Origin: Rhabditoides inermis | Lineage: Eukaryota > Nematoda > Chromadorea > Rhabditida > Rhabditidae | Length of the DNA: 64,000 nucleotides | Assembly: GCA_963966185.1 (NCBI GenBank) | Contig: CAWZYM010000151.1 | Span: 1,568,501-1,632,500 of the forward strand | Direction of reading: 5' to 3' | Shown: piece after piece, positions 13,622 to 28,276 of the stretch | How the letters are laid out: each line of letters opens with the position of its first letter | How positions within the stretch are numbered: position 1 is the stretch's first letter | The notes under the pieces: generated by a model | Told to the model about the DNA's origin: nothing | Database searches by the model: none | What the model saw: the letters and a program-made list of their open reading frames with translations, nothing else | Position numbers and translations under genes: made by a program

Positions 13622-16320
13622 ATGTCTTTCCGCTTCGCGCACCCGCAATCATGACGTCTCCATGCGAAAAGCTTAGTCCGGTGACCCCAACACCTGCCAG
13701 CTTGTTTTATCTGCTCACAAACATATTCAGCAACATTTTCATTCGTTCATGATACGGCCACGTCCATTAGTGAGTGTGCGGCTGAGCGCGGTCTTCCCTT
13801 GGATGACCCCTGATCCCCCGCTACAGTGGAATGGCAGGGTGACCTTCCGCCGGTGGTAATGACCCGTACCCGAAACACCTCAATCCATCTATGGCTGGCA
13901 CCAAACCACCACCGCGTTCTTTATGACAGTTCTTTCTTTGGTCGAGTGTTGTTGCGATTTGTGTATTTTTTGTTATGTCGGTTTCATAATCATGCCTTTG
14001 TTTTGTTCAGGAGGAGAGTGACGACCTCCGATCGATCTCGCAGGCGTCTGTGCTGTCTCCCCGCACTGTCGTCTCCGTGCCAGCCAGTCTGCGCGGCAGC
14101 GAGAGAAGGTGTTTGTGTTTACTTGTTGTTTACTTTTTGTTTACTTGTTCTCTTCAGTCTGAACGACGCGCGCTCCCGTCTCTCCGGGCGCTTCTCACAA
14201 GAGTCCATCTACACCACCCCGGACCCCGTCAGTCCACCCCGATCCGCCGATCAATCCATCGACACCGACGCGAATCGATCGATCGATACCGATCGGTCAG
14301 CTGATCAGTCGATCGATATCGAGGAGGCGGAGAAGGACGCTTTCGTGCCGAGGCACAGTATACTGCCCACTGAGCTGGAAGTGGCTTACGAAACAGGAGA
14401 GGTGACTACTTTTATCGATTTATTGATTTATTTTTCGTTCGGTATATTGGGTACAATTAGCTTGATCCAGTCTACCTTGATGCGATTAGGAGGCGGTGTT
14501 CGATCCCTATTGTGAATCATTCACCTGTCTGGACAATGATCGCGAAAAAGAATTTCTGGAACATGCGTTGCTTTTTACGCAAATCTCATATTGTCATTTT
14601 GATTGATTGTAATTTTGAATGTTTCCATAGACATTACATACTCCTTCATCCATAGTTATTTCATGCGAACACTAACATCCATGCATCTATGTAATTTTTT
14701 CACATCATTTCATTGTCTTACAATTGTCATAATTTTCTCCTTCCTCTACTGTATATTATCACTGCAATAATTGATGTGGTATGTTTCAGGACACTACTGC
14801 CTCCCACCTATCCTTCGATCCACTCAACGACTCTGGAAGACTGCCAGATCTCGCGGAGATGGACACGAGTCAGGATGAGGCTGTGAGAGAAGTGATCCGG
14901 GAGCAGGCTGCTCTCGAGGAGAAGGAGCAGGAGGAAAAAGAGCAGGAGGAGAAACAGGAGGAGAAGGAAAGGAAAGAAGAGATCGACGTTCCCCTCAATG
15001 CATCAGTGGAAGTCGAAGAGAGCATCGTCTCGCCGGCAGAAAGCGGTGAGACGGCCGTCTACGTGGCTCCTCCGAAGGAAGGAGGAGCGACGGAGAAGGA
15101 GAAGGATCAAGCTGAGGAGAAGGAGCAGGAGGAGAAGGAGCAGACTGGAGAGAAGGTGGAGCAAAAAGAGGAGCAGAAGCCCTTCAAGGATACCGTCGAG
15201 GAGGAGACGAGCGAATCGGTCAGTGGCTCGGAGCACACCAAAGAGATGCTCAAGAATCTCGCTCGGCTGGGAAAGGTGATTGATTGCTTTATCGATTGTT
15301 TTACCACCCCCTCCTATATCGGCGTCTTTCTCTGACGCATAGACAAACAAAAGCGGAGAAAGGAAACGCGTGGTGATAAGGCGTTATATGAAACCTTTTT
15401 GAAACAGGAAAGAGAGATTTCATTTTGAGTGATGCAGATTTTCCAGTGCACTCATGAGTGGAGTACAAGGGGACTGTCACTTTTTCGGGGGGGGGGGATG
15501 TCAACAATGCAATCGCAACGATAGCCATCGCAGCCGAGTCTGGTTTTTGTTGTATACGAATCGTCTGCGCGCATCTCTTCCTACCTGTACCACATGACTC
15601 ACCCCCTTCTCACGCGCGTCGGCCATCGAATCGATGACTCGACGCCACGATTGTCACTGTACGTTTCGCGCCACCCTGATTAGTACTAGTTTAGATACAT
15701 TTTGACAATTTACGGTGCTGTTTCTCAGAGTAAGATGTGAGTTAGACAGGTGATTAGCTGGTGATAAGCGGTGGGTAGTGCGGCGGTGGCCGTTTATGGA
15801 GGGGGCATGACCCCGTCGATTGATTGGTCTCCCACAAGGTGTGTGTATGCCATATGTGTACCGAGTGCAAACAAAACACCCCCAACCAGCCCGGCGCATC
15901 ACCACGTTTCCTCGTTGAATCTTTAGCAATTGATTAGCATTTCTCGATACTGACAGTCTCACTTCCCGTACTCTCTCTACCTATCATGTATCGCACTGTT
16001 ACCTCTTTTTTCTCGATTCACGACAATCATTAGTATAGTAAATAATATTTTGTCCGTATGTTTCCAGTCTCACTCACTCATTGTACTTTATGATCCTGTA
16101 TCCCACTTTTACTCCTTGCAATTTTCTCTAAATTCCCACGAGATTTAGTGTTTGGTTCCGCGAGACAGTCTCACTCTCACTTCCTCTGTTTTACCACTCT
16201 CTAGTGTATGTGTTGTGATCGGCGATCTCTCGAGATATTGATTGATTATATCGATTGATTTCAGTCGGACTCGATGTCGTCGACGTCGCACGTGCGACGC
16301 TCCATCGACGACGGACAGGT

Positions 16321-16369
<49 letters not shown>

Positions 16370-16718
16370 GAGGAGGAGGAGGGAGAGGGGGAGAGAGTAT
16401 TTTCCAGTCCGAAGCAGACCGGGACCAGCCGGAGGAGCTCGTCTACGAGGAACACGCGAGGGCCATCCCAGTCCCGGCCAAGAAGACGTCAGTTGTTTAC
16501 TACGTTGTTTACCGATGACTACCTGACTACCACAAAAACAATTCAACTCCCACGCGTTTGTTGCGCTTTTCCTTGGTGTCCCCATGGAAACGCGCCTCCC
16601 GCCAGGCTTATTAGACCAGCTATTCTTCTCCTCTCAATATTTGTTTACCTGCGCAACCCTATGATCGATGCGGAGATTCGAATTGGATTATGTATATCCG
16701 CGAGCGTATCCTGTCCAA

Positions 16719-16761
<43 letters not shown>

Positions 16762-17621
16762 GAATGTTTCATAGAGTCGTATTCAGTCTGTTCTAGCTTA
16801 TCTGCATGGGATCTATTGACAGTCTGCGTATAGGTGCGGCCCTCTCTTTGCGCGTCCCGTATTATCATATTCCGAGGACCACCCACTGTGATTGTCCCAT
16901 TATCCTTCTCTCGCAACATCCCCCCTTTCTATTTGCTCTCTTTCCTTATCAGCGTATTTGTCAGGTGATAGTCGGATTCTTTTGGAAGAAAAGCCCCTCT
17001 TTTCCCTTCTTCTCTCGCTTGTTTGAGCTGTGATATCGTATTCCACGCTCGTCGTTTCCACACTACAAACCAATCCGCGCTCGCATTTTTTTGTGCGACT
17101 TTCACATGGTTTCTCGAGGAATGTTGTTTACCTTTAGCCTCTTACCTTTGCAATTTGTCATTTGCATGGAAACCTGATCCATTTTTCTGGGCACGTTTTT
17201 TGGCGGGAATAGGAGAATTGTGAGACAAGGAAGGTGTGTAGGCGTTGTTTATTGGCATCGATTCTACCTGTGTAATTGTGCGCCTCTTTTTTGGCTATTC
17301 CTGCTACTTACTATCAGGAGATAAGGCGTTTGTGATTTTGGCTTACCACTCCACATTATTGCCTATTCAGATATTGATCGTATTCGCATTCATTTCTTGA
17401 TTATTTTTTTCCACAAAAATTTCTATTATAATTGAATAATCTATTCATATATTCTATGAAACGTATTCGAAGTAAGAATTTGGAACCGGGCCAGAACTAA
17501 TGTGACATGGTCTGAATTCCATTACGATTGAGATCTCTCATGTAGATTGTGTCTATTTTGTTTTATAGCTCAAAGTTTGGGCCACACCCAGGTTGCCAGT
17601 AGGTTTTATTGTCCCGGTTTG

Positions 17622-17662
<41 letters not shown>

Positions 17663-20600
17663 GCTGATTTTGTATGTTGTATGTGAGTGAGAGGAGAGGT
17701 AAGGTGACGAGGCTATAGTCACTCGTTTCCCCTTCAACGATCTCTCTTCCCATCGATTTCTAGCCGTGATTTGAGTCGCTTGAACGCACACTGTTGCATA
17801 CAGTCTTCAGACTAATAACATTTCAGTGTTTCTACTTATAACTTATATACCTATAATACTTTTTTCCAGCGAGGACATCCAGTCGCTTCTATCCGTGTCC
17901 CTTCCGCTGGACTCACTGGATAAGTCTTTCGCCGAACCACCAACTGACGAGAGCACCATCATGGAAAGGAGGTGAGGATCTCTCTCTTTCTCTCTCTCCT
18001 TCTCCCTCTCCCTTTCTCTCTCTCTCTCCCTCCCTCCTCTTTCTCTCCCTCTCTCTCACCCTCCCTCTCTTTCAGTCTCCGTGCCATGTCCCCTCCCCTG
18101 GACCTTCCACCCCCACCGCCCTTGCCCCCACCAGCCACACCCAGCAAGACTGCCGTGAGTGAAACAACATTTGGAGATTTTGAACAAGTAGAACACAAGA
18201 CTGTCTTCTGACGTGACGTGACGTGGGATTCTGACATGGGATGACAAAAAAGACCTGCCAATGAGGTGACGTGCTGTTTATAGACGCCCCCGAAGCTGTC
18301 TCCGATCCAGACATCTCTGGGTTCTGTAGGAGGATCCCTTGGAGGCAACGTGGTGCACTACGAACAGACCACCACCACGACTACATCCAGGAACGGAGAG
18401 GAGCCAGTCACCACTACGACTAGGGTGGTCAGGGAGGCGCCCGGAGCAAAGGTGGGGACAGAAAAAATAGTGATACTCATACTCATACTAAAACAAAAGC
18501 TGAACTTGGCGAATCGATCTCAGAATTCAGGAAACTATTTATGTGTTTACTTGGATGATAAATGATACATAAACAAGAAAAGTGGCATTCTTGCTTCAGG
18601 ACCTGGTCGATGTGGACTCATCCATGAAGCGTCTCTCGCACTACGGTCAAGTCTACGCCGACGCCCCCAGGAGTCAAGTCATCCGGAGCATTGAGACCAG
18701 GGGTTCGTCGTTGTTTTAATCATTTTACTTTTACAGTACTTAATGTTGTATTCGTCAAAAAAAACAAACGAGAATAGGAGATTTAATCTCGCAGATCGTT
18801 TGCTCTGTAAGGTGGTAATGACCGGTTAGACTCTCATTCGGCTGGCAAGTAGCCCCCACCTCTTGAGGTGAGGTTCCCAGGGAGGGACAGACTGCGAGAG
18901 TGACGAGAGAGTGTGTGCGCGGAGAGGGACAGAGGCGGTAGGGGGTGGTGAGAGAGTGAGTATCGCCGCTGACCATCTCTGTCCGACCTTGGCTGTGTGT
19001 ACACTCTCTGCGGATGCGGCAGATCTCGCATTGTTGTCCGTCTTAACACCTCTTCTATCGATTTATTGATCTCACTCAGATGAAAGATTGAGTTTCACTC
19101 GAGGGCTAGTCGTGCCTCGTTCCATTTCTCTATTATGTCCCACTCTAGTCTTGAGGTGCTTGCTAGAAGAAAAATCGAGAACGAGAGACGAGGGGGAAGA
19201 GTGAAATTCGATAAATCGCACTCACTCGCTGCTATTTGCGCATTGTCTTATTGCCGATGTCGCATTGCCGAACATTCCGGGATGTCACTCTCGTTCCATG
19301 TCAACTCTCCAACCGGTACTTGTCGGCTGTTGTTTTGTGCCAAGTGCTGATCGCAGGCGCGTGTATGCGTGTATTTCATTGATTTCTTCCAATGCCGAAG
19401 ACGATCACTTTTTATGGGCTCTGAGCCTAGGCTCGATACCGTCTATTTTATCTTTCTTTATCGTTCTTCCCGTCACGCGAACGGGCGTACGCTTATCTAC
19501 GCTTATCTAGCATTGTCCCCAGTGCTCGATTAGCACTTCCTTGGGAATTAATTGTGTTTCAAAGTTCTTAAAACGCTTTGATCTAGATAAGATGACGCGA
19601 TTTTCTATGCGCACTCACCAGACTCTCCGTTAGTTTTTCATCCCTGTCCCACCAAAACCAGTTTCACACCGCGCATTTCGCTTTTACCTCGAAAAAAGAG
19701 AGAGTGGCGGTGTTCCATGGGCCATCGCAATGCAATGTGACGTTTTTCAGTGTTCCGAATCCGAGTGATGGATTGTAGGGTAGAGGTCAGAACCCCCGTA
19801 CTTTTCTTGGTCGCAAGTCGCAACTGGTTTGACTTCTTTCACAGCACAGTGTCACACATTGATCGCTCGTTTTCCCTATCGGGATTGTTTGGTTATACGC
19901 ATGCGTGGTTGGTTGGTAGATCTGGATTACACTCGCAAACTGTCGAATTAGCACCATTTTATCGCGCGTCCCCTCCGGCCCATTCCTATTCCAAATGCAC
20001 CCAAACGCCCATTGAACACCGCGCGGTCTAACCATGAAATTATTCGCATTCAAAGGTACATTATTGATTAGACTTTTGATTGATGACATTGAATACTTAC
20101 ATGAATCGTTCATTATTGAAAAGTGCAATCGATGATTCATTGATATTGATTTCGACGAACTACTCGAATCTTTAATGGATAATGCAGTATTGCAGTATAG
20201 CAGTATTTCTGCAATACATTATGCTTACTATAACAGTTACTATAATAAATGCTTGCAGACATGCTGTCGTCTCCCCCGTCCGAGCCTCCGCCGCCGCCGC
20301 CGCCCCTTCTCACGACCACCTCCATCACTACCACACCCCTACCCAGCCATCCATTCATCACATCCGCCGCAGCATCACCCAACAGCGCCGCCGGAGGGGC
20401 CAGGGTGAGAACCACATTCCCCCTCCCCCCTATCTCTCTCTCTCTCTCTTTCTATCGTTCTCTCTCTCACACTTTTGAATTGTTTATATTATGATGATTT
20501 TGTTTCCAGCACACGTCTGCCTTCTCGTCTTCTGGCTATGGAGGCGACAGGGACATGCACAGGACAGTCACCACGACAACTCACACGATCGGCGGCGGAG

Positions 20601-23600
20601 GTGAGTAGCTCTCTCTCTCTCCCTCCCTCCCTCTCTCTCCTTCCCTCTCCCTCTCTCCCTCTTCCTCTATCTCTCCCTCTCTCTCTCCCAATCACCCTCT
20701 TCCAGACTCGCACCACAACGGCGTGAGTGGCCTCGGCGGCGTCGGAGGCTACGGCCACCAGTCCGCCACCCAGCCAGCGAGTATCAAGGTATTATACAAC
20801 TAACATTTGAAAATTTATCGGATTTTGCGAGTGGCCAAGTATAACGACTTCGTATATCCAATTCGAAATAACTACCTCGTACAACTAATAACTATAAACT
20901 ATCCCATTCACATAGACGATATGTCGAGTGCACCAGCAGATATGTCACGTCACTCATTCTCACAGCCTAGTTATGCGTGTTCTCATAGCCTCGAATCGAC
21001 TCCCCCCCCCTCCAACTCGCCTTCTCAGAGTCAACGACCATTGAGAGGGAGGGGAAAAACGGTCGTTTGGGCCGTGTCTTGAGGGCGGATTGCGAGAGAT
21101 TGAGGGCCACAACCACCCCCTATTCAAATCATTTCACGCCGCCGTCCCCCACTCCCCCAACCATACCGACAAGGTCGCCCTGCCGCACTCCTCTAATCAC
21201 ACGCTCTCTCGCGACTCTCCCTGTCTGCTCCTCTCCGATCGCGCAGTGTCTCGCGAGGAGGAGTGTGGAGGGATGGCCTCGGCGATATCTGTCTGTGAAT
21301 CGGGTGCAGATCGGCTGGTCCGATCCAGCCTCGTCTGTCGTACCTGTGTCCTCTTGACAACTGACCAGTTCGGTTGATTCGACTGACAGGATTGCCACTA
21401 GAGTTTCCCCCGTGCCGCATCGGCCACTCCCTATATGTTATCATGGATTGCGCGGGCGTCGCATGCCCAGTGATTCACAGCCGCATTGCTCATATTTGGA
21501 AATCGTCGACGATTGGAATGTATGCACAGATACATACGCGTTTCCCCCCTCTATACAACTCATCGATTCCGGTGTGGAGCGTATATCACATTGGCGAAGC
21601 AGGAGCAGTCATAATATACCTTTATTAACTGCTCCCGTCTCATTTCCCTCTATGGAGGGAGCGGGTGTTCTAATCTCTCTCTCTCTCTCCTCCCGCCCCG
21701 CGCACCTGTCCCCCCTCATATGGTGTGTTTCAGTCAGTGTTTGCGCGGTAGCCCCCGAGGGGTAGTAATTGTTGTTGTCGTGTCCCTATGGCCTTTGTCC
21801 CGCGACCGCCCCCGGACGCGACCTCGAAATTTGCATACCGCGCAATACCCACTGTTCCGTCAAGTTCAATCGTATCGATTTATCGATTTTCTTGTTATTG
21901 CCCCCGGGCTATAGGTTTCGGGTGTCAGCAGCAGCAGCAGCAGCAGTTGTTGACCGGTGTGGCACACCTTGTTTGTCGACACGCTACCTGCGCACTCTCC
22001 GATCCGCGCACTCTCTCGCCACCCCAACTTATCTGATTCTCCCCTGTTCGTGTACTCTCTCGCTTATCTGCCACGAGTGCCCATATAGGGTCATCGTCGC
22101 CGCAGCTTGTTTGTAGTTGCATATACTGTGTATGTCACCCCCTCTCGTCTCTGCTATGGGGTCCTTCTGTTTCCTGTATGTTTGCTCTCTCGCCCTCTCG
22201 TCTCTCTCTTGCTACCAGCCACCAGCGAACGGACCATTCCCACCATATTTGATCACGGTTTCGGTTTCGCCTCGGCGGCAGTTCCGCGTCCTTTGTTCGT
22301 CGGCTGTTTGATATTTCATCCCAAAATTCCTGGCGGCTCACGCACCCGTCCCGTTTCTTCGAAACACGTTCGCGCAATCTCATTAGCACCCCTTCTTCAT
22401 TTGCATATTTCTGTGACGTCGTCATAATCAAATTACGGAAGGTGGTTGTTTGCTCGTCAGTGTTTTGATGCGGCGCATTCCGGTAGAAGCTGCTCATTTG
22501 TGTGTTCCTTGGAGCTCAGGCGGAGCTCCGCCATTGTTCGGACAGGCTGCATTCCTCATTATCAATTCCTCGCTTTTCCTGACTCATGTTGTGGTACCAT
22601 GCAATGCAATGTTTTGGTACTTTTACCTTTTGCATTTCCTATCTTCCTGTCTAGGGATGTTTTGAAGAACTTCATGTAGCTATTCTTTAGCCGCTCCCTT
22701 TTTGCCCGCTAGTTGCCATAGTAGTGAATAATTCCGTGCAGGTATCTGTGTGTAGAAAGAGAGCGAAGGCAACTAGGGGAAGCCCCTGCGGGCTTAGGAG
22801 GTTGCATAAATGCATATCCTCATTCCCACCTCTCTCTATTCCAACTATGGCGCACCGCGAGATCCTCGCTTCCATGTCTATGCCCCTACAACTGCCCCCC
22901 TCACCAACTCTTGTCAATGAACCATACTATACGCTTCCCGAAGTGAGTATCGTGCCGCACTACATACCATACTCTTACCGTACCCCGTTGCAGAGCTACA
23001 GTACTCGTGCGTCCTCGCGGGAGGACCTTTTGTCAGGAGCCACGTCGCGGGCCACTGTTCGCGAGATTCCCGTGCAGCGGGGAGCCTCCACACAGCCCCT
23101 CGTGCCATACAACGCGGGAGGATCCAGCTATCAGGTACGGTATAACACATTTCGGTTACTGTACATGTGTGTACGGTACTTTGTAGATGACGTCATCTTA
23201 TCCGATCGGCTCGTCGTTCCCGCCTCTTGGAGGGGACGTGCAGGATGAGTACTACCGCAGAGAGGTGAGAGAGAGAGTTGGTAGACCATGTACTGGTATC
23301 GGGTGTTTTGCACGTTGCCATGTCATTTCCGCCGGAACTCTCGCCTCTCGCCTTTTGTCGCGTCGCGGCGTTTGCGAATTTGCTCATCTCCTCGACACAC
23401 AGCGAGAGACTGTGAAGATGTGAGAGAGGGCAGACATGCCAGAGAGTATGAGGTAGAATGTAGACAGAGTGTACACAAGTAAAGGGGTAGTAGGAGTTCC
23501 CGGCTCTGGTTACTCGGTGTCGCTAGTTCACATCCGTCTGTGGAATATCGCATGGCTTTTAGCGCGCAACGTCCATTGATCCGCCCGCCGGTTTTTGATT

Positions 23601-26600
23601 TACGACAGCTATCTGGGAAGCCAGTTTTTCAGGCATTCGTTGTGTGATCAGTTTGTTTACTTGTTTGTTTGCAGGTGATGACTCGCACTATCATCACCCG
23701 TTCCACCGAGGCTCTCTCGCAGCCACCACTTAGGAGCTCATCTCCCATTGAGAGGTGGGCAATGTGACACTTCCATAGTACAGTCGACTGGCTGATCTGT
23801 CTTATTCACTTTCTCTCACGCGCGCTCGCTGCCATCCCATATTGCAAATGTCACCGGCCAGTCACACTTCCGCTCAGCGTTACGAAACGTAATAGTATGT
23901 CTCTAAACGTATACGTTCTCCAGATACATCTCGTATCCGGATCCGAACACGAAGGAGACACGCGAAGTGGACTACAAGATCACCTACCAGAAGAACCTCG
24001 AGGAGGAGGAGAGGAGGCTGAGGGAGATCCAGGACAACCGCCGCAGGGTGAGTGGAGAGGGAGAAAGAGGGAGAGAGAGGAAGAGAGAGAGACGTCGGTC
24101 TTTCTAGGAGGAGGAGGATCGTCGTCGTCGCGAGGAGGAGCTTCGCCGCGAGTGGGAGCTGAAGGAACGCGACCACATCGAGCGCATCCGCCGCGAGAGA
24201 GAGAGGAAGGAGCGCGACCTGGAGGGACAGCGGCTAGAAAGGGAGCGGTCAGTTATACCAGTTTAGAAACAGTAGAAACTAAGTATTGTTCAGCACTGAG
24301 ATGGAGCGCATCGAGCGCGACCGCATCGAGAGGGAGCGTCTGGAGAAGATGAGGAGGGCGGAGTGGGAGAGGATGGAGGCGGAGAGGCGCGCACTCGAGG
24401 AGGCCGAGTTAGACAAGAAGAGGAGGCTCGAACAGGTATGTGCACCTGTCGTATCAATCGATAATCAATCCATCCAGGAGCGCCTTGAGATGGAGCGCCT
24501 GGAGGAGGAGCGTCGAGAGCGCGAGAGACTGGAGAGGGAGAGAGAGCGGCTAGAGAAGGAGAGGATCGAGAGGGAGAGAATCGAGATGGAGAGACTCGAA
24601 AGGGAGCGCATCGAGCGCGAGAGAATCGAACGGTCAGTACGCTCTGTAACACTAGTACAGTAATGGCATTAGCTTGCCCAACAAGTACATAAATTACACC
24701 AAACAGATAGAACCGTTCATTGTACATCATGTTTTGTTTGTTTGTTTATCAGCCTGATTCCGACATGTACATACAATGGTAGCATGATGGGTTATCTGGA
24801 AGCACACACAATCCTACAGTGGGGTATTGGGGCTCCTTGGCTGGAACAGTGCGGCGCGAGTCCTGACTGTTCATGGTAGATGGGCGTGAACATCGCGAAG
24901 TGACCAGTTCCGGATGCGAACATCATGTACATCACTCATGATTGAAATTCATCTAACCCTTTTCAGTGAGCGCATTGAAATCGAGCGCATCGAGCGCATC
25001 AAAAGAGAGCGCATCGAGAGGGAACGAGTGGAGAGGGAGAAGGAGCGACAGGTACGATATCAATCAATACCAATCGATATGCATGACCCGCTTACAGGAG
25101 GCCGAGCGTCTTGCGCGCGAGCGGGAAGAACTGGAGAGAATCGAGAGGGAGAGGCGGGAGCTGGAGAGGATCGAGCGAGAGACGCGCGAGAGGGAGAGGA
25201 GGGAGCACGAGCAGAGGGAGCGAGAGAGGCTGGAGGACGAGGAGAGGGAGAGACGCCGCAGGGAGGAGGAGGCCAGGGAGGCCGCCCTCCTCGCAGACAT
25301 CGAAAGGAAGGCGCAGGAGAGGGAGCATCTGAGGAGACTGCAGGAGAGGGAGGAGATGGAGAGGCTCGAGCAGCTGCGACTCGAGCAGAAGAGACTCGAG
25401 ATGGAGAGAGCAGAGTACGAGAGGAGGGAGAGGGAGAGGGCAGAGGAGGAGAGGAGGGAGCGCGAGCTGCTCGATGCACAGAGGAGGAAGAAGGAGCAGA
25501 GGGAGGCCGAGAGGATCGAGGTGAGTGAACAAGTAAACAACAAACAAACAACAAACCACCATTTGCAGGACGAGCGTCGCGAGCGCGAGCGTCAAGAGGA
25601 GGAGCGTAGGGAGCGCGAGAGGAGGGAGGCGGAGAGGAAGGCTATGCTAGACAGGGAGAGGAAGAGACAGGAGGAGGAGCAGAGGGAGCGACAGAGACTC
25701 GCCGACCTAGAGAGGGTCAGTGCCACATTCTCCATACGTTTCTCACAGCATACGTTTCAGGCGGCGGCGGAGCGCCGGGCGATGCGTCAGACGGAGGTGG
25801 ACCGGGAGAGAGAGAGAGCCGAGCTGGAGAAGCGCACACTGGAACTGAAGGAGATCGAGCGACGGGAGAACGAGAGGAGGGAGAGGGAGAGGCTGGACGA
25901 GGAGAGGAGCATCCTGGAGCTGCGCAACCGGGAGAGGCAGAACCAGGAGATCCGCGAGCAAGAGAGGCGGGACGCGGCCGAGAGGGAGCTGAACAGGCGG
26001 AGGGAGGACGCGCGGTCCAGGGACAGGCTGGACATACTCGTCCGGGAGAAGACCGAGAAGGAGCGATTCGAGGCCGAGAAGAGGCGGCTGCTACAGGAAC
26101 AGGTCAACGATACATGCTGTTTTAGCAAAATTAGTGCCTTATCACTCAATACATGGCATTCAAAACATCAAGACTACTCTGTTGACGTTGCTTCTTTCTA
26201 GGAGGCGCGCGGTCGCCGGCGCGGCGACATCTCGTCCTCCGATGTGATGGAGAAGCTGCTCCGCCAGCCCTACTTCAGCCGAGAGAACCTCTCCGAGCCA
26301 CAGTTCACCACCAAGGTCGAGCGACAGGTGAGCGTGGACCTGCTTGTTTCCTTGTTTACCGTGTTGTTTGTAGGTGATCGAGCGCGTGGACCGCAACGTG
26401 TGGGTGGACGACCGGATGGTGCCCGCCCACTCACTAGATATCACGGGGGATGACGCCGGAAGGGTGAGTGGGAGGAAGGAGAGTGAGAACAAAGGATTCA
26501 CCTGTCTGCGTTCAGGACCGCGGTTTCTCGCAGCGTGCGTCGGACGACTTCAACCGTGTCGGCTCGTCGCGTCAGTCCAAGATCCTGTCGATGAAGGAGA

Positions 26601-28221
26601 AGCGTCGCGAGTTCATCACTGGTCAGCCGTCGCAGGACCCCTCTGTTTCCATCGGTGGGCACTCTACTACACAACAACAACACCACACGCCGCGCTCCCA
26701 GTTTGTATGAGCAGTCCTGTCCACAGGCGTCGGCCGGACCGTTTTATTCTCTCCTTTACTATCACGGCTTTCGCTCACACAAACTGTGCCGCAGAAGCGT
26801 TTCTCTTTCTCTCTTCTCATTTGTTGTGTTGTTTATTTGTTCGAGTGCATGCGCCAACCACCGAGCATGCGAGTGTGTGTGTACAAACCCACCCTAGCAC
26901 ACCCACTGTATTCACCCCCGAAACGTATCCCCTCCGCATTGAAACGTACAATAACCCCGTGATTCTGATGATTCCCCAGACCCGCCCAGACTATACACAC
27001 ATATTACTGACCTCTCATCTCACTGCCTTATTGTCTAACTGCCCCACCCCTCATTGTTCCCTTAAAAGGGGCGGGGCGTCGCGGGGCGTGTCTCCTCTTT
27101 TTAGTGTCGTGCTCCGGCCGCGGCTGGAGTGCGGTGCGCAAGAAAAGAGGAACGCGTTCTCGCGGCGGGACCCTGCCCACATTTGAATCAGGATTACTCA
27201 CTCTCTCATATTGTATTCATCCCACAACACAGAGCGATAAACACTTTTATCCAGACCGGCCCTTGTCTTGTACACACACACGTGAAGCATGTATTGGTGG
27301 TCGGTGGTTGGTGGCATGGCATGAAAGAAGAAACAAAACACACAAAACAGTACTACATGGTGATGGCGTTAGATGTGTTAGATTACGGTAGCGTGTTCAG
27401 ACGAGCGGTTCCGCAAATCGACTGAAGACTTCACGGCGCGTGGGCGACCCGAAATGAGAGGACCTCTCCTGCAGAAGTTCAACACTGGAGAGTTCCAGCC
27501 GCTGCCGTACGGACGCGTTGGTCCCTCGGCCGCCAGCAAGGTACGGTAGCTCAAAAAGAGAGTACTGTAGAATGGTAACCGTGTGTGCTGTCGTTTCGTT
27601 TCGCGCTAATCACTCTCTGTCCACCTCCTCTCTAGTCAATGTGATCTAATCAGCCGGCGTGTCTCTCTTTGCTGTGTCCTAACCCCTCTATCCGCTTCGA
27701 ACCCCGCCCCTTATCGCCCCGCCCCTCGCAGGAGTTCGACCGGATCGCGTCGGAGCTGGAGAAGAAGTACTCGGACTACAACATGCGGGGTTCGCGTCCG
27801 TCGCTCCACTCTCGGCAGAGACACTGGAGCACGTCCTATCTGGAGACAGACGTCGACACTGGACGGAACGACCTCGCCCAGACCACCAGAGAGGTGAGAG
27901 GCCCGCTTCCAACCAGCACTCTGTTCGTGAACGTTTGTGGCATGTCCCAGCTTCTTGTGGTGTCTGGGTACGGGGTACTGTAGGCAAAGTGAGTACTGTA
28001 GGTGTATTAGGTATACGGTATTCAGGTGGAGGAGACGAACATGGATGAGGTGCACAAGAGGAGCGGCAGCGTGGTCGACTACCACAGGCAGAGCAGAAGG
28101 GATCAGGTAGATAATTTATTGATTAGTATTGATTGATATTGATTGATTAAGGTGGAGCACCCGCAGGAGACGGGAACCTCACACTCGCGCAGCAAGAGCG
28201 CCGACTATCTGATGGACAGAC

Positions 28222-28276
<55 letters not shown>

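Noticed and set aside
24966..26201. Long Glu/Arg frame considered as a separate coiled-coil gene
   Set aside because: Splice sites and phases on both sides connect it to the AJM1-like exons, so it is an internal block of that gene.
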